Shown: positions 33,865 through 45,326, counted from the first letter of the stretch. The stretch: DNA of 64,000 bases from Simmondsia chinensis (GCA_018398585.1 JAGTTD010000001.1:35355938-35419937), one strand, 5' to 3'. The notes: generated by a model not told the origin, from the sequence alone. Numbers and translations are program-made.

Positions 33865-34257
33865 TGTTAAGTTCCAATTAACAATTGAAAACCTAACCCT
33901 GTAGAGGAAGGAATTAAGATGAGAAGAGAAGGGAAAGGGGATGAGAAATAGAGAAAGGGATGAGAAATTAGAGAGAATTCCAAAAGAAATTCAGTTTGTA
34001 TTTCATTGAATGATTGATATAACAACCTAGGAGCTTATTTATAGACAACTAAGTACAAAGAATCAAGACAAAATAGCCTAACCGACCTTCCTGCCTAAAT
34101 CTGCAGCTGCACACCCAATTTAACCCGCGTTTGACCAACTACCCAATTGGCGCCAACTACCGACTCAACTAACATTTGAACACGTACAACTCCAACTTGA
34201 GACACCAATCCGACATTACAAACAGAAACTACAAAGTAATTCTAATGATTTATAACA
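33865..34257 (-). repeat. 5' LTR of the chromovirus
   Basis: TGTTAAG...TTATAACA, 393 bp, about 97% identical by eye to 28374-28765. Confidence 0.93.
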
Positions 34258-35374
34258 CAGGGAGGGCCAATGGCTGTGATGGGATTTTGTGGATCCGAAG
34301 TTCTAAGGGTAAGCCATTTTTATAGAGGGTTCTATCCCTAAGCTAACTAAGGTGATATTATGTGAAAGCATCGGAATGACGCCATTGTAAATGCAATAGG
34401 ATCTCAGACCATAGCTAGGTGGTTGGCAGGCCATAATTGAAAAGAAGAAAAATAAGAAAGTTATCAGAAGGGGGAATGAAATTGGGAACCGAATGAGACT
34501 GACCTTATAAGAAAGTAGAAAATTTGAGAAGACAGGACCTGAACCTGTGAGACGGACGAAAATCTTTTGAGAACCAGGTTGGAGTAATTACAGGTCTACC
34601 AGCCTCTGAAAGTACTTACCTTCATAGTAATACAGTTTCTCAAGCTTTAAGGTATGACTTTCTAGTTTTAATTGTTCTCACAAATTGACAAGTTAAGATT
34701 TGAGTCTTTAGTTTAAGGCTTCGATGGCTAAGGCTTGTCCCTTGATTGCATTAGTCTTAATACTAGTATCACTACTTGATAACTCTAGTGAACTCAGGTT
34801 CGCGCCATTGATTACAGCTTTGATAGCCAAGGCCTGTCCCTTGATTGCATTGGTCCTAATCTAGTGACTCGAATACAAATTGTACCACCTTAATCTTAGA
34901 CCTAAACTCATTCGAGTTATTATAATTCAAGGGTGCCATGCCTAAAAACCTGATTGACTAGGGCTTGTAAGTGGACTGCTGAGCTCTTGAGTTTGTCTCC
35001 ATCCCAATTCCTGACTTCTAAGTGTACAAGGAAAGGTGTCTGTGGGCCCTGCTCCATCATTATAACTGCCATTTGCGTTAAGTCCATTTCCTTTAATTTT
35101 ATGCAAATAAATACGTAAAAATCCGAAAAAATATTTAACAAAGTCTACTTAATTGAAGCATAAGTAGAACTCACGGTATAACCGCAACCAAATACACCAA
35201 CATAACATAACCTTTTCTCCGAAAATGGTGAGTGGTTGAGGTCAAAGATGTGCAGTTTGTGACTAGGCTCACTCCCTAGTCGTGGTGAGTCCCTTTTGCA
35301 TGTTTGTTTTGTTTTCACATTTACAGTGACCACACACATAGAACTTGAAACAAAATAAAGCAAGCACTCCTTTT
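34258..35374. other. Unassigned sequence, possibly 5' LTR of the second Tat-type element
   Basis: Contains a short duplicated phrase: GGCTAAGGCTTGTCCCTTGA (about 34728) and GCCAAGGCCTGTCCCTTGA (about 34822). TGGTGACCATAATGGGA at about 35375 could be a primer site for the downstream gypsy element, which would make this stretch its 5' LTR. No matching 3' LTR exists to test this. Confidence 0.35.
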
Positions 35375-35599
35375 GGTGACCATAATGGGAGGCTTGAAAT
35401 GAGATTTCATTGTCTTTAGCCTATCATGGATTACCAGAATGTAATTGCCAGCCATTCGCCGATGGTCAGGACCAGGAGGTCTAGTGCCCTCGAGTATGAG
35501 GAACCAGAAGGCTTAGCCTTGATTGGATCCCCGCTTGAGCGTCCTCTTGAGCAAAGTCCCATATCTTGAAGGGATGAACCAAGTCATAGCCACGACAGA

Positions 35600-37430
35600 G
35601 AAATTGGTGTTGATGATGACATCCTAGAAGATGAATGTATTGGGCTCGATGACCTTTCTTGCAAGAGTTTCATGGCTATGCTCAAATTTCGTTTAGAGAT
35701 TATGGACCGAAGAGTCCAACAAACAATGAGAGAAGTCTTCGAGAGACAACGAGCTGAAACAAAGCGCAATTTAGTGGCTCAACATGAAAACTCTGCCACC
35801 ATGAGAGCCGTAATTAACAACATTGGAGCCTCTATGAATGAAATTCTTCTCAAAGCAACTGATAGAGTCATAGTTGAAATGAACTCAACCTTGCCCTTTG
35901 TTGATACCCTTATTTTCAAGGATGTGGAAAGAGAGATAGTAGTTGAAGTCGAACCTGTCTTGGTTAGATAGGTTGAGACTCATAATCGATTGGTCCAAGC
36001 CGTTAGGGAGGATATCAGGCAGCTTGGGCCTATACCTTATCCATCAGTACCAGTTGGACATCCTCGCGAGATGCCCTTGAGCTTGCGGTTACTAGCTACT
36101 CAGCAGACTATAATGTCCCTGAGAGAACCAAAAACCTAACTGTGGCCAACCTAGGTGTTACTCACCCGGACTCTAGCCATAGAAACAGCAATGTGCCCCT
36201 TGGAGATACTGGGCCTTCGAATCAGAGTTTTTCTCTAACCACAAGGGACCTTAACACCAGTGCACTGGTGTTACATGTCCTCGAGACAGGAAGCATAACC
36301 GTTCGTACGCTCCTCAGGTAGTTGAGGTTACCCCAAGGCCCACTCGAGGCCTTGAAGTAGGAGTGCAAGGTCAGATCCCTAATTTCGGGAACCAGGCTTC
36401 TCATCCTAGACCTCTTCATACTTATCGTACTAGGGGACACAACAACAACCCACTTCCTCAAGACCATGACATAGGGATTGATCAGGAAAGGATGAACCAA
36501 CGGCCTGCGAACATTGGTGTGCTTCTAGACATGCCACATAACCGAGGACTGGTGTTTCTAGGGTAACAACCGTTCCCACACCTAATTGTAATGGGTGCTC
36601 AGGGGTATCTTGCAGATCCCCCTCGAGATCCCTACCCACTTAGGGGGTAATAGCAGGCGCATAACCACATGTCTAACCTACTCCTCTAGGACCAATTGAC
36701 CGCCCTCATTTAGTAAATGTATAGGTCAGGTCTCGCAAGAACTGACAAACCCTTATATAGTAAATCTTACCCTGACTACATGGACAAAGATTAGCCTTTT
36801 CCTCGAGAATACAAAACTCTCGAGTTTACCCTCTTTTAAAGGGAAGGGAGTGTTTCCACCCTCAAGCACTTGGCAAGATTCAACTGCCAATGTAGAAAAG
36901 CGATAGATAATCAATATCTCAAATTAAGGTTGTTCCCTAGCTCATTAACTAGGACTGCTTTTCAGTAGTATATCAGCCTGTCCTCTAATTCTATTTACTG
37001 TTGGGACAATATGGCCAAGCGATTCCAAGCCCAATTCCTGAGAATGGAATTAGGAACTTCCATGATAGACTTGGCTCAAATGAGACAGAATTAAGGCAAG
37101 ATGGTGGAAGACTACATCAACCAATTCAAAAGAGCTAGGTTGAAATGCATTGTAGCTCTTCCTGAAGTTGAGTGTGCCAAGCTAGCTCTAAATGGTTTGG
37201 ACTAAATCCGGAAGAAGTTTGAAGGCTCTAACTTTATGACACTTCGTTAGCTAGCAAAATGTGCCGTTAGATACGAGGCCATCTTAAAAGAAGAAAGCCT
37301 TAAGAAAAATAGCGTGTGTAGGACTTACGTGTATGATTCAATCGAGAAGAAGATCCTCCATATGAGAATGGCATTGCTGAATACGTTAAAGGACCACCCA
37401 TGGTTTGTAATCCTTTAATCAAGAAGGATA
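35600..37430 (+). pseudogene. gag of the second Tat-type element
   Basis: An N-terminal helical piece lies at 35672-35971 (LEIMDRRVQQTMREVFERQR). The conserved gag core is near 36790-37200: FPREYKTLEF, LARFNCQCRKAI, SLTRTAFQ-stop-YISL, NMAKRFQAQF, and VEDYINQFKRAR. Stops and frameshifts throughout. Confidence 0.75.
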
Positions 37431-37818
37431 TTAAAGCCACGAAGCCTTATAAGTCCCAAGACTTAGAAGTATTCATTTGACCTTTCTAGAGCTGATGTAG
37501 TATTTGATTGGCTTAAGGCAAATAACAAACTCAAGATTAGGAGTAAACACAAAAAACCTGAATCCAACTCTAACAAGGGAAAGGTGTACTGTAACGACTC
37601 GTTGACTCTTTCAATAAAGAATTGCCTGGTCTTTAGAAACGTGGTTTAGGATGCCATAGAAGCAAGGGAATTGACCTTCCCGAGACAAGGACAAATAGGC
37701 GTCGACAAAGACCCCTTCTTGAGTCCTGTCGAGGTCAATGTAGTTGAGGTGGTGAAGCCTTGTCATCCTCATAATGGCCAACCTAATGGCAAATCTCTAT
37801 GTAGGATGAACACTATAC

Positions 37819-38301
37819 ATGTTGAGACTTCCAGAAGATTATTGTAAATGGCACATCATGGCTGAACACTCTACATGCGATTGTCGAACGTTCTGTAGGT
37901 TCGTAATGAAGAAATTAGAGGAAGGTACCGTTCTCCTCTCCAACGAAGAAGAGTCAGCCATGGCGATTCTTGCAGATGAGCAGTGGCAGACAATCTTTGC
38001 TTCTAAGAAACAGGTGTCAAGGAAACTCCAGTGCCTCACCCATGATCTCTGTGGAGGTTGTGGTCATAAGCTAGTATCCAAAATGAAGAAGCTGAACCTT
38101 TTTCCAATGAAAAAGCTAGCTCCTCCAAAAAAGATATCATCATCACGGCTTTCTCAAGGCTCTATGCCAAAGACTCAAATAATCATGAGGATAGGGCATC
38201 CTAAGAGGATTCCAAAGTACACCTTATTGGACGTGGACACCAGTCCAGCACCATGGCAGTCAGGATATCAGCCTTCTGGCACTAGGTTCGGTAACGTATG
38301 A
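37819..38301 (+). pseudogene. Gag-pol spacer with zinc-binding motif
   Basis: Open for 160 codons: YCKWHIMAEHSTCDCRTFCR matches the C-x2-H...H-x4-C style knuckle of Tat elements (normally YCxxHxxxxHxTxDC), followed by KLEEGTVLLS. The rest has no recognised domain. The open frame is short and probably a chance survivor. Confidence 0.6.
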
Positions 38302-38945
38302 GGGAGGAATCTCCTTAATCAAGAGGCAATTAGTCCTCCTAACCTTAATCAGATTCATAAAAGGAGGTAGTTGCGCAAAAAGGAAGCTCAATGAAGAAAA
38401 GTGCTTGATTCCTACTTGACCAGGCCTTCTTCAGAAGAGGGCAGGGTCCATAAGGGCAAGCAAACTGAGCATTTGGACCATGATGATCCAATGGCTGAGC
38501 CCAAAACTTTTAATACAAGAAAAGGGCCAACTCCCAAGAAGCTAGAGAAATGGACTAGTTCCTCATCATATGATGGGCGAGAATCTTGATGGGATCAGCT
38601 TGCCAAGGACCCTTTAGTTCTAAAATCTACTGAGGACAAAAAGGAATATTCCCCTCTCAACATAGATTTAGTGGAACCTGTAGATCGAGTCAACCGAACA
38701 TGGTCTAACATCGAGAATGACTTCCACAAAGAAGACTTCCCCCAGCCTATGGAGGAATCTCAAACCCCAGAGGTTGATCTCAAGGCCCAATCATAGGAAC
38801 AAGACAAGCCAACTAATGGTGATCCTCAGCAACAAAATCAGGATACAACCATGGTTGACTGCCTGAGATAGGGGACAGACTAAGGGATCGAGATTCAATT
38901 TGGGATGCTTCCTAAAAAGATGTCAGAACTGCCTTACACCTTCCC

Positions 38946-39480
38946 TTGGAGTTCATGGCAACTGATGCTCGAGAAGGTCTCAAGGGTGATGTGATAGCAT
39001 CAGATGAGGAGCCTCAAGTGGAGCTCGTGGCTAAAGTAGCAGCTAATAAGGTTAGACTTAACCCTTTGTCTTTCAAGGTTAATGCTCCAACATCCGAATT
39101 GCCTAATGATTCACCTGACATAATGAAGATGACGTTGGATGGGCCTAATACCGCCAATAAACACATCAAGCCCCTATACATCAAGGCTAAATTAGACGGC
39201 ATTCTAGTGAACAGGGTCTTGGTGGATAATGGCGCGGCCATCAATGTGTTTCCTTCATATATGTTGGGGTCAGTGGTAAGTCTCGAGAAGAATTAATCAT
39301 TTCAGGTGCGGCAATTTGTGGCTTTTTTGGAGCTACTACCAAATTCGAAGGAGTTATCCCGATTGACTTAACTGTTGGCGGCTTAGGCAGATTGAAAGCT
39401 TTCTTTATGGTGGAAACTACCTTGAGCTATAATGCTTTGCTCAGCAAAGATTAGCTACATGCCAATTATTGTATTCCATC
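38946..39480 (+). pseudogene. Protease of the second Tat-type element
   Basis: KPLYIKAKLDGILVNRVLVD then NGAAINVFPSYML contains the active-site D-N-G-A. The downstream part, in another frame after about 39296, includes VETTLSYNALLSKD, corresponding to the usual YNALLGRD. Confidence 0.78.
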
Positions 39481-40179
39481 TTCACTTCAACGGTTGCTAA
39501 TCTTCTGCAACCATAACAAATATGAGATTGTTATGGTAGATAATAGGCCATTCATGACTTGCTCCATCTGCATAGAGGAAAAATCCTACAAAGCGGGGGA
39601 GGGACCTTTAGACGTGAAAACGACCACTCCAAAACCCGCCCAATAGCAGGACGTGATAGCCATCCTTGACAGCCCACTGACTAAAGCTGAGGTTGGTCAA
39701 GTGAATGTCAAGTCTGACTTCTGAGGATGCATGAGGGCCTTTCTTGACGAAGGAGACTTCCAAAAGCACTCTAAAACCCAAATGTGGAGGTGCCAAGACC
39801 TCCTAGCAATGCCCCAAATGGCCATTTCCTTAGCATTGGCAAGGCTTGCGGCCTGGCGCGTTGAGGATCTACTTTGGACTGAACAACCATTCAATGGTTT
39901 CCATGTCCATACAGCACAAGAAAAGAGTTGGAGCTCTCTAACTTTAGAGCAGGACTAGCCAAGATAGAGGATCTAAGGGCTGAAGTCCAAAACCCCCCTC
40001 CTCGAGCTTAATTTAGGTTCAACAGAAGATCTAAGACCTGCTTATTTGAGTGCTCTACTTTATGAGGAGTAGAGAGAGCAGTACCTAACTTTGCTTCACT
40101 AATTCAAGTACTACTTCGCTTGGGACCATCATGAAATGCCTGGCCTAGACAGAAAAAGTATTTAAGCATAGGCTTCCTA

Positions 40180-41330
40180 TTAAGCTAGGCTCAAAGCCCA
40201 TCATTTTGTCCCAAAGAAGGATGTCCCAAGAAGTCATTGATTTGGTCAAGGAAAAGATTTAGAAACTCCTAAAAGCCAAATTCATCAAAATTACTAGGTA
40301 TGTTGAGTGGCAGGCAAAAATATAGTCCCTGTCATTAAAAAGAACAACAAAATTAGAACCTATATTGATTTTGAAGATTTGAATGCAATTACCCCAAGGG
40401 ATGAATACCCAATGCCTATTGCCGATGTGCTTGTTGACTCAACCTTGAGGCATGAGGTTTTGTCCTTTATGGATGGTTACTATGGCACAACAGAGTTATG
40501 ATTGCTTTAGAGGATACTCACAAGACAGCATTCAGATGTCCAAGGTCTAAAGGGACATTTGAGTGGGTGGCTATGCCATTTGGTTTAAAGAACGCTGGTG
40601 CCACTAACCAGTGAGCCATGAACATGATCTTTCATGACCTCATTGAAAAGACCATGGAAGTCTATATAGATGATATCGTGGCAAAATCAGAATCCTAAGT
40701 CAAACACTTGGAGGACTTGAGGGGTGCGTTCCTTAGAATGAGGGCCCATATCCTCAAGAATTCATTAAAATGTGCTTTTGGCATACGAGCTGGGAATGTC
40801 TTGGTTTTCTAGTACACCAAAGGGGTATCGAGGTTGATATTAATAAAACTAAGGCCATCGAACAAGCCCAACCACCTTCAAACAAAAAGGTGCTTCAACG
40901 CTTCCTTAGGCTGGTTAGCTTCGTAAGATGTTTTATCTCGAATATCACAGGAAAAACAAAAGTCTTCTTTCCATTGCTGAGACTCGAATTTGAGAAGGAC
41001 TTCAAGTGGGAGGAGCCACATCAAGCCGCCTTTAAGGCCATCAAGGAATACTTGATTAGGCCACCAGTACTTATATCACCCAAGCAAGACAAACCTTTGA
41101 AGATCTATGTCTTCACTTCTGAGGAATCTATTGGTTGTTTGCTTATACAAGACAATGAGAAAGGTTTTTAACAAGCCGTGTTCTACTCTAGCCGTTGCCT
41201 AAATGAATGTGAAATAAAGTATTCCTCAATTGAAAAATTGTGTCAGTCATTTTTCTATGCATCAACTAAATTGAGACATTATTTCTTGGGGTTTACTATA
41301 TATGTAGTTGCCTAGATAGATGTCTTCAAA
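40180..41330 (+). pseudogene. RT and RNase H of the second Tat-type element
   Basis: RTYIDFEDLNAITPRDEYPM, SFMDGYYG, FEWVAMPFGLKNAGAT, VYIDDIVAKS (YIDD active site intact) in order from 40340 to 40690. The connection and RNase H (PPVLISPKQDKPLKIYVF, SCLLIQD-like, FYSSRCLNECEIKYSSIEK) run from 40980 to 41250. Stops at several places. Confidence 0.85.
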
Positions 41331-41549
41331 TACATGCTAGATAGACCATTTCTAAGAGGGAGACTGAATAAGTGGAGCTTAGTTCAACTTCAATTTGAGT
41401 TGTTTATGTCTCACAAAAGTCAATAAAGGGATAAGCTTAGCTGACCACCCAAATATTCATACTGGCTTAAACAAGGAGCCAGATCAGCTTCTACTGATAG
41501 AAGTGGTTTTTGAGACACTATTCTTTGATGGTTTGAGGACTAATTCAAG

Positions 41550-41900
41550 TGCTAAATTTTGAATTGTGATAGAATCCTCGGATGGGATCATCCCTAAATT
41601 AGCTGTCACATTGATGGGTAAATGTTCCAACAATATGGCAGAGTATGAGGCGTTGACAATTGGCCTTCAAACTCTTCTAGAAATGCAAGTCCTCAGTGTT
41701 ATCATCAAGGGGATTTGTAGTTGGTAATTTGCCAAGTAAAAGGGGAGTTCCAATGTTTAAGTGATACCTCGAATCGATACCTATCAGTAGTACAAAAGTT
41801 ATTGGGTAAATTTGATGGTGTGCTGTTTGAACATATTCCCAGGGAACAAAATAAGGCAGCCAACGACTTGGTTCAGTTGGCATCTAGGTACGAATTGCCC
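41550..41900 (+). pseudogene. Archaeal-type RNase H of the second Tat-type element
   Basis: GKCSNNMAEYEALTIGLQTL (catalytic E in AEYEAL), then GEFQCLSDTSNRYL, FEHIPREQNKAANDLVQLAS. This is the second RNase H that defines the Tat group. Confidence 0.82.
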
Positions 41901-42169
41901 AGGACTTGGTATGAAGAAACCATGGTCATCAAGACTAAGGTTCTGGATCATGACATCAGGTACACCGAGTCCTTTGCCCTTGTAAGTGAAGGCATACCAA
42001 GTGGACACTTGGACTACTATGAGGAGAATCAAATTGTCCTAAGTCAACAAGAGGATTAGAGTCAGCCTTTGGTGGATTACTTTAAGAATCCTCAAGATTA
42101 TATTAAGGATAGAAAGATAAAAATGAGAGCTCACATATTCTATCTCAATGATGAGTTTGGAGGGTTATA

Positions 42170-42845
42170 CAAAGGGATGCTAGTGGAGTGCTTCTCAAGC
42201 GTCTGGACTTGGATGAAGCAATGCTAGTGATGGTAAGAGCCCATGAGGGTATTTGTGGATCCCATCTAGCTGGCAACAAAATACATTGGCGCATCATGCA
42301 TTATGGCTACTACTGGCTATCAATAATGGATGATTGCATAAAGTATGCTAAGGGATGCAGAGCATGCTAAAGACATGGTCATGTGCCAAGAGTCCCTACA
42401 GTTGAGATGCATGCCATTGTCAAACCATGGCCATTTAGATGTTGGGAAATGGACATAATAGGGGAGATTAACCCTCTTTCTAGTAAACAACACTCTTACA
42501 TTCTTGTGGCCACTGACTATTTCACAGAATGGGTGGAGGCTAAGCCATATAGGAACATCAATTGGGAGTATAATTAATGGAGCTGAGGTTAAGGAATTTA
42601 CCAAGAGTTTCAACATAAAAATCTTGAACTTAACGCCTTATTATGCTTAGGCTAATGGCCCGGCAGAATCAACCAACAAGATTCCGAAAGCTAACATTGA
42701 AAAAATGATTGAGGATAATTCCAGGAAGTGGCATGAATTGCTACTAGATGCCCTTTGGGCTTACAGGACATCTAAACGAGATACAATTAGGACAACTCCC
42801 TTCCACTTGACGTACGGCCATGATATTGTGCTCCCATAATGGTTC
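42170..42845 (+). pseudogene. Integrase of the second Tat-type element, truncated
   Basis: AHEGICGSHLAGNKIHWRIM, YWLSIMDDCIKYAKGCRAC (zinc finger), WPFRCWEMDIIGEINP (first Asp), LVATDYFTEWVEAKPY, then ANGPAESTNK (Glu) and WAYRTSKRDTIRTTPF. It ends abruptly at 42843-42850. Confidence 0.85.
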
Positions 42846-43029
42846 AATCTATATTTTGGATTGTATCAATACATTCCCCTCTTAAAAACTCTTATCCTTA
42901 AGAGTCAAAGTATTAATACTCAAATTGTTAACCCTCTGGGTTTAAATACTACCATTACATATTTTACCCCCTTAACTTGTTTAAAATTAACAAAAATTAA
43001 AAAAATTCTTTTTCTCTAAAAAATTTAGC

Positions 43030-43343
43030 CCCCTGTTTGGCAACATGATAAAGAGGGGTAAAGGGGGTAATTTTTTACCCTTGCTTGGCAAATTTATTCG
43101 AGGGGTAAAAGAGGGTAAGATTACCCCCCTTTACTCTCCATTGACCCCTCTTTAACCCCAATTTCTATAACACCCAAATTAGGGGTAAAGGGGGATAACA
43201 GTAATTTTTATAAATTTTTATACACTTTTACCCTTATTTTAATTATAACTCTCTTTACTCCTTGACCCAATTGCCAAATAAGGGTAACTCATTTACCTCT
43301 CTTGACCCTGACCCCTCTTAATTTGACATATCCAAACAAGGGT
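43030..43343. mobile_element. MITE with CC-TGTTTGG / CCAAACAAGG ends
   Basis: The left end CCCTGTTTGGCAACATG...AAGAGGGGTAAAGGGGG is mirrored by the right end, whose reverse complement reads CCTTGTTTGGATATGTC...AAGAGGGGTCAGGG and then GTTACCCTTATTTGGCAA. No coding capacity. The ends resemble hAT-type MITEs; the target duplication was not resolved. Confidence 0.5.
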
Positions 43344-43626
43344 ATGATATTACCTTACCGTCCCCCCTTTTAACCCTCTTGACCCTCCCCCCTCTTTACG
43401 AGTTTTTTACCAAAATGACATACTTTTTGAAAAAATTACCAAAATAGCATAATTGCAAAAATATTTACCAAACTGGCACACTGTCAATCTATGATGTTTC
43501 AAAAGGCGTACAATGAACAAAAATTTTTCTTTTTTTTTTTTTTAACTGAAGCATAGCTAATTTGTATTTTAAAAATTATTGTATTAAAACTATTTTACAT
43601 AAATAATTTAATAAATACAATACTAT

Positions 43627-43883
43627 AACAACAAACCCAATACATCAAAGGCTCCTGCCTAAGCAAGGTTTTTTTTTGGGGGGTGGGGGGACGGATGCAT
43701 GCAACCTTACTCCTTCTGGGTGTAACCTAGCCGAGAGACTGTTTCCGAGGACCCCCAACCTTATAGGGTTGTCAACACGAAGATTTTCCAAGAGGTCACT
43801 ATTCTGGTACTATTTTTGCCAAAATACGCTTAACTTCGAAGTTCTAATGGGATCCAATGCATTAATGCCTAGTAAATGAACCC
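43627..43883 (-). mobile_element. 5S rRNA-headed SINE, copy 3 (oldest, full 5S head)
   Basis: On the minus strand from 43883 it reads GGGTTCATTTACTAGGCATT, then AATGCATTGGATCCCATTAG and on through AAGTTAAGCG and TGACCTCTTGGAAAATC to GTGTTGACAACCC. That is an end-to-end 5S rRNA match with the true 5S 5' end. It continues with TCCTCGGAAACAGTCTC and GTAAGGTTGCATGCATCC, a C-rich stretch and CTTGCTTAGGCAGGAGCC, the same tail as copies 1 and 2. The end GGGTTTGTTGTTATAG carries TTG repeats like the RTE LINE tail. Confidence 0.85.
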
Positions 43884-43975
43884 TATATGTATATTAGTGC
43901 ATTAGTGTGTACATCCACCCTCTCAGACCTTGCATAGGCGGGAGCCCTTGGGGCGTTAGGAATGTATGTTGCTTT
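43884..43975 (+). repeat. SINE/RTE tail fragment next to copy 3, opposite orientation
   Basis: TGTGTACATCCACCCTCTC, AGACCTTGCATAGGCGGGAG and CCCTTGGGGCGTTAGGAATG match the 3' tail of the SINE/RTE family on the plus strand. A short AGTGCATTAGTGTG before it matches the reverse complement of the 5S 5' region. The two together form a head-to-head arrangement with copy 3. Confidence 0.6.
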
Positions 43976-44659
43976 CTATTTATTATATTTAATATGGTAA
44001 ATAACAACTATAATATATATAGGTCATTTTATCATTTAGGTATTTGTTAAATTTTTATTGAATCAGTATTATATACATGAAAATTATGCATTACTTTTTG
44101 AATGAAAATATAGATGGTGAAAGTTTTCAAAAATAATATTATACACAGTAAAGGCAACATACTTTGCAAAAACGACCAAGAAGAAAAATATTATTTAGAA
44201 AATAACCAGGAAAGATATCAACTATTTATAAGTGACTAGAACAATTACTCGAAAAAATAACGTGAAATCCAAAAAGAATATGTGGTAGATGACGTGACAA
44301 TAAAAAAGATGATACATATAATGTTATGATGAAGTTAATATACTTTTTTTAAAAAATAAAATTTAAAATTTATTGTATTTAAAAATTATTAAAATTTTAT
44401 ATTATTTATATAAAATAGTTTTAATACAATAGTTTTTGAAATACAAATTAACTGTACTTTCATAAAAAAAATTATTGTTCATTGTATGCCATTTGAAACA
44501 ACATACATTGACAAATAAATAGTAAAGTGGGTTAATTTGATAAATATTTTTACAATTATATTATTTTGGTAATTTTTTTAAAGTGTGTTATTTTGGTAAA
44601 AAAAATTCCCTTTCTACTCCTTTTACCTAGTTGTCAAATGAAGGATAAGTGAAGTTTAG

Positions 44660-44895
44660 GGGTAAAATCCCCTCCCCTTCTTCCTCCTCCTCTGCAAAAA
44701 CACCGAACTCAAAACCCTAACTCCACCAGGGCTTGGCGGCGCAACGACGCAGCGGCAGAGGAGACGGCCGCTCGACGTCGCCTGTGTCCTCAGTACCCTA
44801 AACCACCTCGTTTTCCGGCCCTGAGCGCTCGACAACGACAACGACAACGACGGAGTCGTTCTCTTCTCCGGCGAATCTCGGAGGCTGGCGGTGGA
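44660..44895 (+). promoter_or_regulatory. GC-rich block with pyrimidine patch and telo-box: candidate TRM7 leader or promoter
   Basis: Sharp rise in GC between AT-rich flanks. CCTTCTTCCTCCTCCTC (a plant Y-patch-like tract) is followed by AAAACCCTAA (44711-44720), a telo-box-like motif typical of plant genes for translation and RNA processing. A CGACAA microsatellite lies at 44831-44853. The composition is that of a plant 5' UTR on the plus strand, pointing toward the TRM7 start 0.8 kb away. It could instead be sequence captured inside the surrounding retroelement. Confidence 0.45.
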
Positions 44896-44899
44896 TCTC

Positions 44900-45304
44900 C
44901 GGCGAGTAGTCTTAGTGAACTCAGTTAATTGTTGTCTCGTTCATCGTCTTCGTCACAAGATCCACCGGCTTCGGCTTTTGCTCGGTCTTTTCGTCGTCAA
45001 CCTCTACGTCACCGAGCTCCGCTGCCTGGTTGCAGCCGACGTTCTATTCTATCGGTGCAGGAGGTGGTGGCTCTGGTGCTTCAGCCACCTCGTTCACCTT
45101 CAGTTTGTACCAGTTTTTGGCACGTTTTAGGTATTTGTCGAAATGTTTGTCCATTTGATTTATGAAAAAGAAACGATCCTCTTTCAGTTGACTTCTGATA
45201 CCTGCGTAACCTTCTTGAGCCTTTTCTAAACCCTTTGATACCTTCTTGAGCTTCTTTTGCATATTGGCAAATTTGGCTATCATCCATTCTATTTTGTTCT
45301 CCAT
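44900..45304 (-). pseudogene. N-terminal gag fragment of the minus-strand LTR element
   Basis: Starts at ATG 45304, 22 bp from the primer site: MENKIEWMIAKFANMQKKLK, then KEDRFFFINQMDKHFDKYLK. It is a lysine-rich coiled coil like the gag start of plant gypsy elements and ends in a Pro-rich stretch and a stop at 45044. A second frame (AELGDVEVDDEKTEQKPKPV) may continue it to about 44910. No further pol is present. Confidence 0.6.
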
Positions 45305-45326
45305 TGATGATGCCGAGGAACAGCTA

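Larger units (their letters stand above)
28374..34257 (-). mobile_element. Chromovirus Ty3/gypsy retrotransposon, full structure, recently inactivated
   Basis: LTRs of 392 and 393 bp (28374-28765, 33865-34257) are near-identical, with roughly a dozen differences by eye. A tRNA-iMet primer site, a polypurine tract and one long gag-pol frame lie between them on the minus strand. The likely target duplication is CAGAG (28369-28373) / CAGGG (34258-34262), one mismatch. Domains in order: gag, CCHC, protease, RT, RNase H, integrase, chromodomain. Five in-frame stops and a changed RT active site make this copy inactive. It is the youngest large element here. Confidence 0.93.
35375..42845 (+). mobile_element. 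Second Tat-type gypsy element, heavily decayed, 3' end missing
   Basis: Gag, CCHC, protease, RT, RNase H, archaeal-type RNase H and integrase remnants appear in that order on the plus strand. The integrase breaks off at LTYGHDIVLP (about 42835) and the next bases already belong to another element, so the rest of the integrase and the 3' LTR are gone. It differs clearly from the Tat element at 8.2-21.6 kb. Confidence 0.8.
43404..44608. mobile_element. Non-autonomous TIR DNA element with arms of about 220 bp
   Basis: 43404-43625 and the reverse complement of 44361-44608 align over most of their length: TTTTTTACCAAAATGAC, GCAAAAATATTTACCAAA, the ACAATGAACAA block, CATTTGAAACA-type phrase, AATTTGTATTTTAAAAATTA, and ATTGTATTAAAACTATTTTA. 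Long TIRs without a transposase suggest a Mutator-like non-autonomous element. A 5S-headed SINE and a SINE tail piece are inserted in the middle. Confidence 0.7.

Noticed and set aside
45044..45304. Lysine-rich coiled-coil protein as a host gene
   Set aside because: It begins 22 bp from a primer site and LTR in the correct orientation, so it is the gag start of a retroelement.
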